This document shows, one piece after another, positions 35,511 to 47,653 of a DNA stretch of 64,000 bases (positions are counted from its first letter, which is position 1; the number at the start of each line of letters is the position of its first letter). The notes under the pieces were generated by a model, which was not told the origin of the DNA, did not search any database, and saw only the letters and a program-made list of their open reading frames with translations. This DNA comes from Terana coerulea. Lineage: Eukaryota; Basidiomycota; Agaricomycetes; Polyporales; Phanerochaetaceae. Position numbers and translations under genes: made by a program. The stretch is from assembly GCA_024811115.1 (NCBI GenBank), contig JAKOGH010000683.1, forward strand, positions 92,893-156,892. Direction: 5' to 3'.

Positions 35511-37200
35511 CGACAGAGTCGGAGTTAAGGAATGGGCTTGTTCGCTGAAAACTGGCTTTGTGGGTAGCTTTGGGGTGGCTGGCTGCGACCACCACTATGC
35601 GCGGGGGTTATGTATTTGGACGCGCGGATGAACTTCATCTTTTCCACCGTCGATTCAACGGCCGCAGTTCGTCTTGCGGCCTTGCGGTCTTTCCGTGAAC
35701 AGCTAAGGCAGCCATATCTCTCCTTCGCGATCGACACACACAGGGCAACAGCACGAGGACTTCTCGAAGCGACTAAAAGGAAGGACATATGGAACGAATC
35801 GTTCTACGCAGTGCTTGGTAGCAGGGTTTGGTACCTTCTGGATGTCGCGAGCGTTTTATTTTGCTTAAAAAGTGAGTACCATGCCCAAACGACGCTTGAG
35901 CGACGAGTCTGAATAACTGGCCCAGCGTTATGGGAACACAAACAAAGTTTATAACCTTCATTCATGCGAAGCAACCCGATCCCAACATCCTCCATAAACA
36001 GGTAGGCCAAGTCTTACCCCACTTCGACCTTCATTAATCATTGCTTGTCTTTGGTACTTAGTACTGTATTAGACGCACCGGTGCACGAGTGAAACAAAAT
36101 TCCGCTGGCACGCTTCTATCCGTTATGTCTCAGCCGTTCGAGCCTTGACGTTCAATAAATGACATAACTACGCAACTCATCGGAGTGTCAAAATATTCGC
36201 ACGCGGAGTCGTGGTGCTGTTGTTGGCAACCCAGCGAGTGAGCACTGGGAACTTACTTTCGGCATGAGCTTCTTTGGCACGACTTCAGATGTACGTTTCC
36301 TCGCACACAAATTCGGCCGTAATTCCTGTTGTCTCTAACGCAGGCCTAGACTCCGACCGGTCACAATGTGCGCCCCGAATGGCGTTGTACCTAAGAAGCG
36401 CTTGTACGTGCCTTACCGACACCGAACGAAATGATGGAGTTCCTGAACGCATCAATAGTGCTGGAGTGGCGTTCTGTCAGATATAACGGATGAATGGTCC
36501 GTATCATGGATGTCGGTTTAGAAAGTACGCATTTAATCGTGCCCCGCATCCTGACATTGCACGGAATCTGACGGTCACCAACTAATCAACAGAACGAATG
36601 GACTAATCCTACACGATTGTTGGCTTTCAGAGACTGCCGAATCCAATATCCCGCACCTTAGCGAAAAGTGGCTGTCGTGTACCTCATCAAGTAAGGCGGA
36701 GCGCCACCCGGTTCGCACGTTTCATGTCGACGACGTGTTCCCGCCCTATTTGCCTCGATCTGGACGCACGGCGATGCGCTTTTACCGGGTGCGTCGAAGC
36801 AGGGTGCCCTGAATTCGATGATATGCCGAGCTTTCTAGACTCAAGCTACCGCCATATTTGCCTATTCTTGCAGCTTGCATCCTAGGGTTCAGTTCAGAAG
36901 CGCACCGACTCCGATCCAATACGACGACAAGGGACGGAATATTCCTGCGCCACTGTCACGGTCCGCGTTCACTGCTCTCCTGTATGTAACGATCTGTTCC
37001 AGGCCACCAATTGGGCTGACTGAACTCAATCACTTAGGCGGTAGTAGGTACCAGCCGCTGTCGCGTCCCCGCACGCGTTAGACCGCAAAGTACATATAAG
37101 TACCTGCTGCTCGCCGAAACCTCGCCACCGCTCATCCTAGGTCGCCCATTCCGCTGCTACTTCACCGCCTCGCCTCTATCACAGTCCCTCTAATTCAGCA
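35511..37200. other. Large intergenic region
   Basis: About 1.7 kb. Apart from a possible 5' exon of the FtsJ-like gene (35525-35788, minus) there is no convincing coding sequence; open frames around 36274-37081 lack motifs. The last 150 bp are the promoter and 5' leader of the large gene at 37201. Confidence 0.5.
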
Positions 37201-40200
37201 TGTGCGTCGACGGGAACAGTGCGCCTTTGTCAGTGCATTACATCAATGCCCAGCTGTCGGCCGTTTGGGACAACGCGACTACGTGCGCCAGACACGCCGA
37301 ACACATCGAGCTGCGTTCTGCGGAGTATGAGAAGACGAAGTATATCCGAGCACTGAGGGAGTTCCATCTCTTGGGCAGGAGGTCTCCGAAGACCATCCAG
37401 CGCAGGGAGCTCTTCTTCGAGGCGACGTTTGGCAAACCCGAGCTCAAGTTCATCTGTAACCATGAGGCCCTCCTTTTTTGACCATCGAGCATGGTCATAT
37501 CGACCCTGATTTCAAGAAATCGCAGGCGCCGGGGGCTCGCAGCGATCAGTAAGTTTCGCTTTGTTATGGTATACTCGACGATTCATTGATGTGGATGGTG
37601 TAGAGCCGGCAGTAAGCATCATGAACTTGTCGATCTCGAGCTCGTCTTCCGCGTCCCTTTCCTCCGCACCAATGTGGTTGGACGCGATGAGAAGATTGGC
37701 AATGGTGTCGCCAAGCATCTGGTCCAGATGGTCGTTCTTCAAGTACAAAGTCAGTAGATTCCGCCCTGTTCCATCTCCTATGTGGTAGTCTAACCATGAT
37801 ATGCAGAGGCTCAACTCGTCCTGCGCAGGCCAGACCGGTCTATCGGTCCTGATTTAAGGGAGGCGCTGGACTTCTACATGAAGAAATACCTCGAATTTTT
37901 GCAAACCTCCGGCAACCATGTCCTATTCGACCTCTCTGACTTCGACGACGACAAGCACAGGGCCTTCATCGACTACTCCCTCATTCATACCAAGGAGTCC
38001 CAGTCTCTTCTCGATGAGATACGTCAGCAGGACGAGATCAAGCTCTTGGACCAAGTGTCGTCGCAGATTGTTTCCCAATTCTACGCTTTGCAGTGGCTCT
38101 CCGCGTCCGGCCTTCGTAATGATCCCAAGCGGTGGGGTAACCTCGATCTGTGCCTCGTCTCAATTTGTAGCGATTGGATCGTGGGTGGACAAGTCGACGC
38201 CCATTTCTTCATCAACTTCAACGCTCCGACCATCAAGGCCCTCTGTCCTCATGAAGTCATCCTAGAGTTCAACATTGAAGATCTTGGGTTCTTCGACAAA
38301 GCAGGGCTCAGCTCATCGTAAGTTTTCGCTAATTATTCTTATTTCAGTTGTTGATCCGCCTGAGCAGTAACGTACCTCACGCCCAATTCCACGGTTGGAA
38401 GATAGCGTTCATTGTTAACGTTGCGAAACCCGGCGACACAGGTCTCCTGCAACTTGACTTCGATAGTGAGTTCACCACCGCTCTGCACGTCGCAACCGGT
38501 CTTAATCACAACTTCTGCAATAGCCGCGCGCTTTTCACGTCACTTCTCTTACTTCGGTGCCACCGTGGACGAGAGAACCGAAGTCTACATTCAGCTTATG
38601 GTCACGTTCTTCTCCATTGACTATCTCGACATTATCTCTCGCTTTTACTTGAACATCATTGTCGGTCTTCCTGTCAGCCCCGGCGGCGGGATAGGGCCCG
38701 GTGACTACAGCGAGGACTGGAGCAGCACTGACGAAGGAGAAGGAGCCGTCTACCGCCGCAAGCATAGCCACGCGGTGCTCTGGTCCGAGAGGATATTCAA
38801 AACGGTCCTATACTCTGGATTTGACGAGATCGTGGTCCTGTCTGAGGAAGCTATCAATCGGGTTCTTGGCCACCGTCGCGGTCCTGTGTCTTCCTGGACA
38901 GAAGAGAACATGTACAAAACAGACGTCAGGGGGCTTAGCGTCCGACTGCTAACGAGCGGGAAGGCCATCGTTTACGTCCAGATCGATGGGTCCATCGCGG
39001 TCAAGAAGTGAGTCTTTCCTACGATCCTATTCGAGGCAGTGCTAACGTCATGATCAGGCATACTAAACCAAGATGCTGGTGGGACCTCAATGTGTGGTCC
39101 CTACCGGATAAGGACGACGTTACTGAGGACTTCGAGTTCGAGGCGCTCACACTTGCATACGAGGTCGACATCTGCCTCCGTTCTCATAAGGAACTCAGTC
39201 CTTACCTCTTGGATTTCGCCCGCGACAGCCTCGAGAAGTGTTCTCTGACTGGCGAAACGGAGCTCGTACACTTGATGCTCGACTACAACAGTACGTAACC
39301 TACATTTGTTGGGCTGCGTCCACGCTGATGTGTTCGTAGACGCTAAGTTCGTTCGGGACCTCTCGGATGTCACCCCTCTTGGAACCGGGCCCGAATCCCT
39401 GGAAAGACTCAACACCGCCAAAGAGCGCATCCCCGCGTACCTCAGGTCCTTAGCCAGATTCGGGCACCACATCATCCACAGCGTTCCCAAGATCCATATT
39501 TCTGGCGGATATCTCGAGGAGAATGACGACGATTTGTTTGCGCTCAGTGACGTCGACTTCAGGGTCCTCACCAAGCGTGAGGTCACCATCCGCACCTGCA
39601 TGCGCGACGGCCTCAGCGCGCAGGAGAACCCGTACATCGTGCTGTTTGGCGTCTGCGGCGGGCGCGTCCTGCCACCCTTCCTCGGCACATGGATCCCCGG
39701 CTGGCTCCCGATCGGACCGCGCGCGGTGGGCACGCTCGGGCTGTCGAGGCGGATTTTCCTGGAACGCTTCATCCTCCGCCACCTCAAGATCGTCAACGCC
39801 TGCACCACCGTCGTGCCGCAGGTGGCGGACGTCATCGACGACAGACTCTTCATCGAGTTGACTACGTGGGCCGCTCACGCGAACCGCAAGAAATCCAAAG
39901 TCGGCTGCGCATTCCGCGAAGTGGCTAGCGAGACCCCCAACCATCTCCAGTTCGAGTGGAAGTATGGCGATGATTGGAGCCATGAGCACAAGGTCAGCTC
40001 CCTGGAGAAGGAGAACAGGAAGTACAAGCTTTCGTGTACGCTATGCCGCCCGTTTTTCACGTCGATGTGGGCTGACCTGTCTTTCCAGGCCGAACCCATA
40101 ACACTGTTACCATTCCGCTTGAGTACAATCCCAAAGGTCTGGAGATGGTGCTCGAGGGTAAGAGTGTCTTGGAGATCGGTGGCAAGGAAGATCAGAACGA

Positions 40201-41028
40201 ATGGAGGTAAGTGAACATTCAAGTTACGCAGCGCAGAGGGCAGGAACTGATACTCTATCCTGTCGCACAGCAAGACATCCACGGCGCGTTGGTCCGCCAC
40301 CGTCAAGCTGGAGACCAATTCCAGTCAGGGTCTCAAGGTCTCGGTCATCCACGCCAAAGCAGAGCCCGTCAAGATCGAGCCCCACGGCGAGCAGCCTCCA
40401 GAATACCGCTCCTTCGACCTTGTGTCCTTGCACGACCGGCACATCCAGAAGGACATGCTCGCCTTCCTGAACAAGAGCCTCGGCGACAAGCTCAAGACCA
40501 AGATGGAGCGTTCTTGGGAGTACTCCAGCATGGGCTTCCAGTCCGTCGTCCTCCGCGACCCCGTCTTCACCCGCGAGGGCCACTTGATCTGCGAACTCGA
40601 CTTCGCTGACGGTGAGTAGCTACTGGTATCGTAGTTTCTACTCCGCTCACGCGCCTCAGACAAAACTTCGCCGCCCATTCTACCAATGACCCCTAAGAAA
40701 TGGTGTGACAGCTGCCACCAGACGCTGCCCATTGGTATGTTTTCGCCCACATGCGTCGACCCACTGTTCACTCACAGCTTACGCAGCGAACGGAAATGGC
40801 TATGCCGGTATCGAGAAAGCCATCGCTCCTCGCGCCAACGGTAACGGTGCGATCGCGTATTCCAACGGTTCAGGCAACGGCGATCTCGATGACGGCCACG
40901 ACGACTCCATTGACTCGTATAAGGACGGCCTCACGCGCTCGAATGGACTCACGGACGATTTGCGCTCGCCCTTCTCTGGTCAAACGCACCAAGAGGGATA
41001 TCTCGATGAGGAGGAAGAGGATCAGTAA
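37201..41028 (+). CDS. Large protein of unknown function (over 1,000 aa)
   Basis: Multi-exon plus-strand gene starting MCVDGNSAPLSVHYINAQLS and ending in an acidic tail (YLDEEEEDQ). No known domain recognised. Visible pieces in order: RSAEYEKTKYIRALREFHLL; IEHGHIDPDFKKSQAPG; LVDLELVFRVPFLRTNVVG; REALDFYMKKYLEFLQTSG; AHFFINFNAPTIKALCP; FHGWKIAFIVNVAKPGDTG; FFSIDYLDIISRFYLNIIVG; CWWDLNVWSLPDKDD; RNNCYS-poor mid part with NPYIVLFGVCGGRVLPPFLG; FILRHLKIVNACTTVV; PLEYNPKGLEMVLEGKSVLE; SFDLVSLHDRHIQKDMLAFL; GFQSVVLRDPVFTREGHLIC. Introns are 50-65 nt with good signals. One frame slip at the T run 37474-37479 (one base short) separates CNHEALLF from LTIEHGHIDP. It looks like a soluble globular protein; no signal peptide or membrane segment is evident. 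Confidence 0.75.
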
Positions 41029-43798
41029 CACTGTGTGCCTGGGGTTAGGTGTTTTTCACCATGTGAGTCACCCGATAGAGTGGTGAATATCGCCCGTGAA
41101 CATAGGAATAGTGCCTATGAAAACGCAAGCGCTGAGAGTGCGGGTTGGTGATGTTCGCCATGTACAGTAGTGGCCCTTGAAGTGAAAAGCACCCACCAAA
41201 TGTCCGATTCACCAACGCGGGATCTCATGCCCGTTTTGGATATCTCGGACTATTCACCATCAAGAGTAGGGTAAAACGAAGGTACCGGCTTAGTGACTAT
41301 CACTATTTTATATAGCTTCTCAAGGTGGTCATTTTCGACATCGCCATTCATATGACTTTATGCTATACATCATTCACCAAAGTGGTGATTTTAATCCTCC
41401 TCGGAAGTCCTATATTAGGCCACTGGTAGTGCGTCCACAACCCTAGTGTAAGGTTAGTAGTTAATTGTCAAATTAACTTCCTGCATCTTTCGGGAGCATT
41501 GCACAATAAATAGCACACACACTTGGCTATGCAGCATGCGGCGCACGTATATACATATGGAGCACGAGAGATATATTGAGTGGTGTGGTTCATAACACTA
41601 TATGGTACAGGTGAAGCTAGTACACGTCTACGACTCAAAGCGCCTCGAACAGCCTGAGACCACGCCCGAGCGCCGCGACAACCACGCTCTGCAACACAGC
41701 CATATTCCACAGTGCCCTTGCGGCGGGATATGTCCACTATTGATAAGTTCAGTATGATATGATAAAAACAATCTGTAGCAGAAAACTTACCTGGCTTCTC
41801 GACTGGATGGCCTGCGCGCAGTTGAACAAGCAGCTCAATGAGCTGTTTCTTTGTCATCTAGAACTCTAAATAACGATAAGTAAGGGAACTGTCGCAACGA
41901 TAGCAGTGTGCAACGCACACTAACACTCAAAGCTGGGGGAAATGGCTTGAACAGAATCACGCCCGAGCTGTTGCCTTAACATCGTGTCCGAGATTTGGTT
42001 TTGTTTATGCCAGATACCCATGTTCGGCGTGCTAGGCTCTTCGGTTTCAAAGTCCAGTTCGACCCATCCGGGCCGTGACGTGCCTCCCGCTAAGGAGTGC
42101 GCAAGTCGGATGCACGCCCAGACGCGCCCAGCCAAGGATGCATGGTCTGCACTCTTCTGGTCGGATTAACCATGCTGTAGAGCCTTGAATTTACAGCTAA
42201 GAGAAATTGCAGACATACTGGCTTGGTTCCGTGACCTAAACCCATATCGGCGTCCTCTTGTCGGCCTGAATCATCTGATCCTCTGAGTCACTTGAGGTTT
42301 CACTCTTCACATAGGATGTGGGACAGTGAACGGGTCTTCGCCAAATCCCTGAACGTATTGAGAAAGTTGGTCGTCTGCGACTCTAGAGCTCCGCTCGAGG
42401 CACAGAGCCTATTGACCTGCTAGCAGTACGCCGGTCAGATATAATAGCGTAGCTTGAGTGAACAGATAACTTACTTGTGAATACAAAGATCCAAAGTTAC
42501 TACAACACTCCGCAGCGTTCGCTCCTGGGGAAGCATGCCGGCGCAATCATGGTGTCCGCTGTGCGTGGTCTGGGACGGGTCGTACTACTGCGTCGGAGTC
42601 ATCGGCAGACATGAGTACTAGTTGTCGACCTCGCAGAGGGTGTTGATAGAAGTACGCATAGTGAGGAGGAGGCTAGCAGAGATTATTCTTGGTGCACTCG
42701 CTTCCTCGCATGGGTGGTGGCATGGTGGCATGGTGCTGGCGCTACTGACGAGTGAGAAGTTCACCAACGGACGTCGGCGATATCAACGCCGCCCAAAACG
42801 GCAACCCTGCCCGGGAGCGCTTCGGCATATTCACCACCTTGTCTAGGGTCTCGGTGCGTAGCTACATTCACCATCACATTCACTAGCACCACCTTACCAC
42901 CACTTTCGTTGGTGATCAATAATCATCACCATCTAAGTTCGTAACTGTAGCGGCTTTTCGGGCTCACAGTGTAAGTGGTTGGGGAGTGAGGGGAGTGTGC
43001 CCGTATGTAGCCTTCCAATGATACACTTCACAGATGCTTTGGCTGGTTATGGTGTGCCTACTTCAAGTGTTGCTGCTGTTGCTTTCCGTGCTGTTGATGA
43101 GCGTATGCTTGTTGCCTTCCGTATATTTTATGTTTTATCCTACATACGCTCAGTCTGCATAATGTATTATACCAATCGATTCTTGTTTGCTGCAACTCTG
43201 CGGGTGAATGTACAAGACCCGATAAAGCAAGGTGGCTCTACTGTATGCGTTCTCAACGGAAAGCGGGAGGCGGAGCTATTGAAATATTCTTTATCACAGC
43301 ATAAGTATCACTTATCAAGCCCGATAAATGCAACGTCTACGGCAGACTTAACCTGAAGTCCAACTTACGGTTAGCGGGACGTTCAACACACCTTCCGGTG
43401 TTCTTGCACTGTTTTTGAGGAGGTGGAGCGACCGCCAGCGCGCACCTTCTACTAGCAATCAGGATAACTCTGCACACCTGCTATTGCGAGCAGAATTATT
43501 ACCGGTATTTCGATGAAAGATCAGATCAAATTGTCAGAGAAAACCGTCGACGCGGCGACAAGGCTTGAGGTCGCTGGCGGAAAGACAGGGCCAGGTACAA
43601 GCTATAGGCGCTGGCGCTCAGTGCTGACCAAACGGGGAAAGCCGAGCGGATATCAAATGTGGCCGCAGGTTGCCGGACCCCGCCTCCCCGCTTCTTCGGA
43701 GCGACCAAGTTCAACTTCACAAGCAATCTGCCCCAAGCTTACCACCTCCCCCGTTCACCCTCTCAACCACACCCCTCATCACTCTGCAAACAACTAAC
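41029..43798. other. 2.8 kb gene-poor region with many TTCACCA/TGGTGA motifs
   Basis: No convincing gene. TTCACCA or its complement occurs repeatedly at 41050-41400 and again at 42755-42935, including near-palindromic pairs such as CATTCACCAAAGTGGTGA. This suggests the ends of a degenerate DNA transposon, but no transposase is visible. A small minus-strand open frame at about 41640-41857 (MTKKQLIELLVQLRAG) was not accepted. Confidence 0.4.
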
Positions 43799-44970
43799 AT
43801 GGTAACAAACGATAATTCCTGGAACATTTTCGTCGATAATGCTAACGCTCGTGTTCCTTGTGTCTCCTGTAACATAGTCCGTCAGCCCAGCAGTCATGCG
43901 CCGGCTTATGCGCGAGCTCAGTGAGCTCCAGACGAATCCCCCCGAAGGCATCCGCATTTCTACCAGTGAGGATAACATGTTGGACGTTACGGGTATCATC
44001 CAGGGTCCAGGTGCGTCTTTGCCGTCGTTCCCCAGCTCTTTGCACTCTAATAGAGTTATGACGTCTCGCGTTCTTTTTGCCCGTTCCGCGTAATTTTCTT
44101 CGGGCATTCACAGAGGGCACACCGTATGCGGGTGGCTACTTCAGAATCAAGTTCAAGTTCACCGAGGAGTTCCCTGCTGTACCGCCAAAATGTACGGGTT
44201 TCCGTCATGAAGTGGTGCCCCCACATGTTTACTGACATGAGCTGTCTGCGGATCTAGGCTGGTTCTTCACGAAAATATTCCACCCAAATATCGGTCCCAC
44301 GGGCGAGATCTGCGTCAACACGCTGAAGAAGGACTGGAAGGCAGAATACGGCATTGCCCACATTCTGGTCACTGTCAAGTGCCTGCTCATCTCCCCGAAT
44401 CCGGAGTCAGCGTTGGACGAAGAAGCCGGAAAGCTGCTGCTCGAGAACTACGACGATTACTTCTCGCGAGCGAAGCTAATCACTAGCGTACACGCGACGC
44501 CACGAGTGAGTAACATCTCATCATCAACACTACCACGAAGGGATGACATCGTTCAACCTTTCCAGACACCACCACCAGAGTTTGATGCACCATCTGCTGA
44601 GGAAGACACCGAACCATCATCCTCCAAAGCCGCCCCCACTCCCAAATCGTCAGCCGCGCCTCCACCACAGCCGGTGACCACCTTCGTCACTCCATCCAGT
44701 TCCTCGACCAAGCCTTTGTCATCTGGACCATTGCAAGTGTCGCCATCCAATTGCGACGATACCGGTCGAGAAAACGTAGGACCGAAGGTTGCCGCGAAGC
44801 CTAGGCAAAGCTCTCCGACGCCGCTGGGCCTCACAGATTCCAACGTGGTGCAAGCTCCGGCTGCAGCCCCTGCAGCTGGCACTACAGCCGCTAACAAGGC
44901 CGTCAAGCGGACCGCTGTCGCTGCCGGCACTGGAGTGGAGAAGAGGAAGAAGGCTCTCAAGCGGTTGTAA
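43799..44970 (+). CDS. UBE2S: Ubiquitin-conjugating enzyme E2, UBE2S (E2-EPF) type
   Basis: E2 that, in animals, extends Lys11-linked ubiquitin chains with the anaphase-promoting complex. The UBC fold is present: [52 protein letters not shown] (HPN motif), [13 protein letters not shown] with the catalytic Cys, [35 protein letters not shown]. The family-specific block [16 protein letters not shown] marks UBE2S rather than other E2s. A long Ser/Pro/Ala-rich linker follows and the protein ends KKALKRL, matching the Leu-Arg-rich C-terminal tail that docks UBE2S on the complex. Introns restore phase in the UBC part. The start is uncertain: ATG at 43799 with an intron directly after it, or a short MVTNDNSW exon. 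Confidence 0.9.
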
Positions 44971-45408
44971 TCTCTCGCACGGGGCAACTCGACGCCTGTC
45001 TCGCTGCCCGCTTTGATAGGTCGGCTGCCGGGTGCGAGATGTCGGTGTCGGTGGATGGATTGTTTTGCACGAAAGTCATGATTTCTACTCGGATATTATC
45101 GCTCGCATGTACATGCTCTTGCATCTGCTCTGTATTGTTGTTAATCTTTTGTCATCACCATATATCGCTGTAGCCACGCATTTTATATGAATAAGCATAT
45201 GCCCATGATTCTTTTAACCCTCTCTCATCTATCCTTGTCGTCACGAGAGCCTTGTAGAGTGGTAGAGGACTTGGGACTAATACTGCATCACGGTCACGAA
45301 TAGTCACAGACACGCGGCGTGACGGCAGGGTCGAGGCTCGCGCCCGAAAGTTGTGACGTGTCGCCTTTCTCCCTTTTCTCCGTTTTCCTAGCAGACATCT
45401 TCGCACCC
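44971..45408. other. Intergenic region
   Basis: About 440 bp between UBE2S and OPI3 genes on the same strand, holding one 3' UTR and one promoter. Nothing else seen. Confidence 0.5.
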
Positions 45409-46266
45409 ATGGCTTCTCTTCTTTCCTACGTCGACTTCTCCAAAAGCTCGCTGCTCCTGAGCATAGCCGCCATCGCCTTCAATCCAATGGCATGGAATAT
45501 TGTCGCGCAAAATGGTAGGCTGGCTTCAGTGTTTTCTCTACGTCAGCTCTGTGTCAGAGCTGTGCTCATTTTGCTCGATGTGTACAGAGTACAGAAACAA
45601 AACCATAACGCGGAAGCTGTTTGCCGGCAACGCGCGGTATGGGTGCTACTTCCTCGCCGCTCTCATTTTCTCCTTCGGAATACTGCGCGACAGGCTGTAA
45701 GACCAGTGCCCTATTATGACTGCATCCCATGGACCCGACTTTCTCTCTAGGTATGAAAGAGCTCTGAAGGACCAGCCACGTCATGCCATTCTTCCCGAGC
45801 CTCTCAATGTTGTCATCCCCGCCGCACTTTTCTTAGTCGGCCAAACCTTTGTCGTGACTTCGACGTGGGCTCTCGGAATCACCGGCACCTTCCTCGGAGA
45901 CTACTTCGGCATTTTAATGGATCACCGCGTGGAAGGCTTCCCTTTCAATGCCCTCCGCGACCCCATGTACGTTGGCAGCACCATGTGCTTCGCCGCCGGC
46001 GCCCTCTGGTAAGCATTTTCGTCTTTCTGCCGTTCAATCGACAAAGATGCTCAAGTTCTTCGAAGGTATGAACGCCCCGCTGGTCTTTTGATCACTGCCT
46101 ATGTCTACATCGTCTATATCATTGCTCTACGCTTCGAGGGGTAAGTTTACACCGTTGTCTTATGATTAGCCGTGCTCAAGTATTGTACAGACCCTTCACA
46201 GACATGATCTACTCCAACCGCTCCTCCGCAACATCGAAGGACTCGCAGTCGAAGAAGGAGCTCTAG
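45409..46266 (+). CDS. OPI3: Phosphatidyl-N-methylethanolamine N-methyltransferase (Opi3/PEMT)
   Basis: ER membrane enzyme making phosphatidylcholine by the last two SAM-dependent methylations of phosphatidylethanolamine. Start MASLLSYVDFSKSSLLLSIA; exon 1 ends at 45514 and exon 2 starts at 45588. Family blocks: NPMAWNIVAQNEYRNKTITR, GCYFLAALIFSFGILRDRL, LGITGTFLGDYFGILMDHRV, FPFNALRDPMYVGSTMCFAA, ALWYERPAGLLITAYVY, IIALRFEGPFTDMIYSNRSS (here the SAM-binding Arg-Phe-Glu-Gly context is present). About four hydrophobic segments, as in Opi3. It ends with a lysine-rich KKEL-like tail (SQSKKEL), which could act in ER retention; that is inference. The downstream flank has been copied next to the second F-box gene. 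Confidence 0.95.
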
Positions 46267-46694
46267 GATTTTCCGGCATCTTTCTGCTTGTCTCTATGAC
46301 AAAGGCCCCCTGACCGTCGGAGAGCCTGTCTTCACCTTTCTCCACCCTTCTCTTCACGCCCCCTTACGACCTTTCACGACTAGACTCTCATCAGTCTGTA
46401 GGTTTCCGAGCGACTCCGCGAGTCGCTTCTCGAAGGTCTCAACGCCTTTGTATCTTGATAATGTACCGCTTACTTCTCATACCTAGACATGGACTTTCAT
46501 TCGTCTCAAGTATTGTCCTGTCTCGCGGCGTCTGCATCCCAATTTCTGAGCCTTAATGAAAGAAAGAGCTAGCGAGCGTCATTTGGCTGTGGACGGTACT
46601 AATCCAGATCGACGACATCCCAATGCGTCACTGGTGGGGTGCAGATGTTACGTCAGCGGCAGAACGGGTTTTCCCGCACGCCACAAAGCCCAGG

Positions 46695-47610
46695 AAAACG
46701 AGGCTAATCCTGGTCTTACCTTGAGAGGAGCACGCGTCGAGGAGACGCGCGGCCACATAGTGATGGCGCACAATGCAGGTATGTTCGAGTACGGGAAAAC
46801 AGGGTTAGCAAAAGGGAGGAAAGGGAAAGAAAAGCAAAATCCGTAGTAATACACAGATAATCATGAGAACGAAGAGAAAGCGGTGGGCAGGGTGGGACAC
46901 AAAAGTACGAGCTAGAGCGGCGGGGATGGTGGTGAGCACAGAGGTGCGCGGCACCAAGACAGATACTGACCTAGAGCGGCGGGGATGGTGGTGAGACCAG
47001 AGGTGCGCTGCCGCCCCTGTTCATCCCGTCGCTCACGGTAGAGGGAGCCCACCCGATCGTGCTTTCCGTTGCGAGATCCTCAACAACACAATCGGGACCT
47101 CCACCGATCAGCCATCCGCATCGCCCGCGGGGCGACTCTGCTAGGCGCGGACGCGGTGTGCCATCCCGCGGGGATGGGCTTGTCCTAGACGCGGTCTAGG
47201 GAGGCACGCGGTGCCAGGCCATCAGCAAAACGTACAAGCGCTGACGACTGATGAGCGCTGACGAGCACTGAGAGCACTGACGAACGGTTTGGAACCGAAG
47301 TTTGAGCCCTGCTGAAGCCGGACTTTTACTAGATTTTGTATTTTCTTAGTTCCTCATGTTTCATAAGCTATGCTGGACGTGAATGATGATGGTTTACTCA
47401 CCGAAGCTTTGCTGCAAGAGTCGGATGCAAGAGGGGTCAAAAACGTCTGAGGGCGCTCAAAACGACTACTGAGACTGGCGGGCGCTGACGGCACTGAAGG
47501 GACTGAAGCGCGCTGAGATGGCTTCATCAGTACCTGTCAGTACCGCTCAGCGCCAATGCAACTTTGCTGATGAGCGAAGGTGGTCGACCCGATTAGTCCC
47601 GTGTAAATTT
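46695..47610. other. Insertion-like segment in copy 1 of the duplicated unit
   Basis: Absent from copy 2. It contains a tandem repeat of about 39 bp (CTAGAGCGGCGGGGATGGTG at 46912 and 46971) and many GCTGACGAGCACTGA-like words (47240-47560). It is probably a degenerate transposable element; ends and target-site duplication were not resolved. Confidence 0.45.
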
Positions 47611-47653
47611 CTTTAAACACGAAATAATTCTCACTCGTCCACATAACACCACG

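Noticed and set aside
41640..41857. Small minus-strand open frame starting MTKKQLIELLVQLRAG with a plausible donor
   Set aside because: The continuation across the presumed intron gives no sensible protein; it lies in a repeat-like region.
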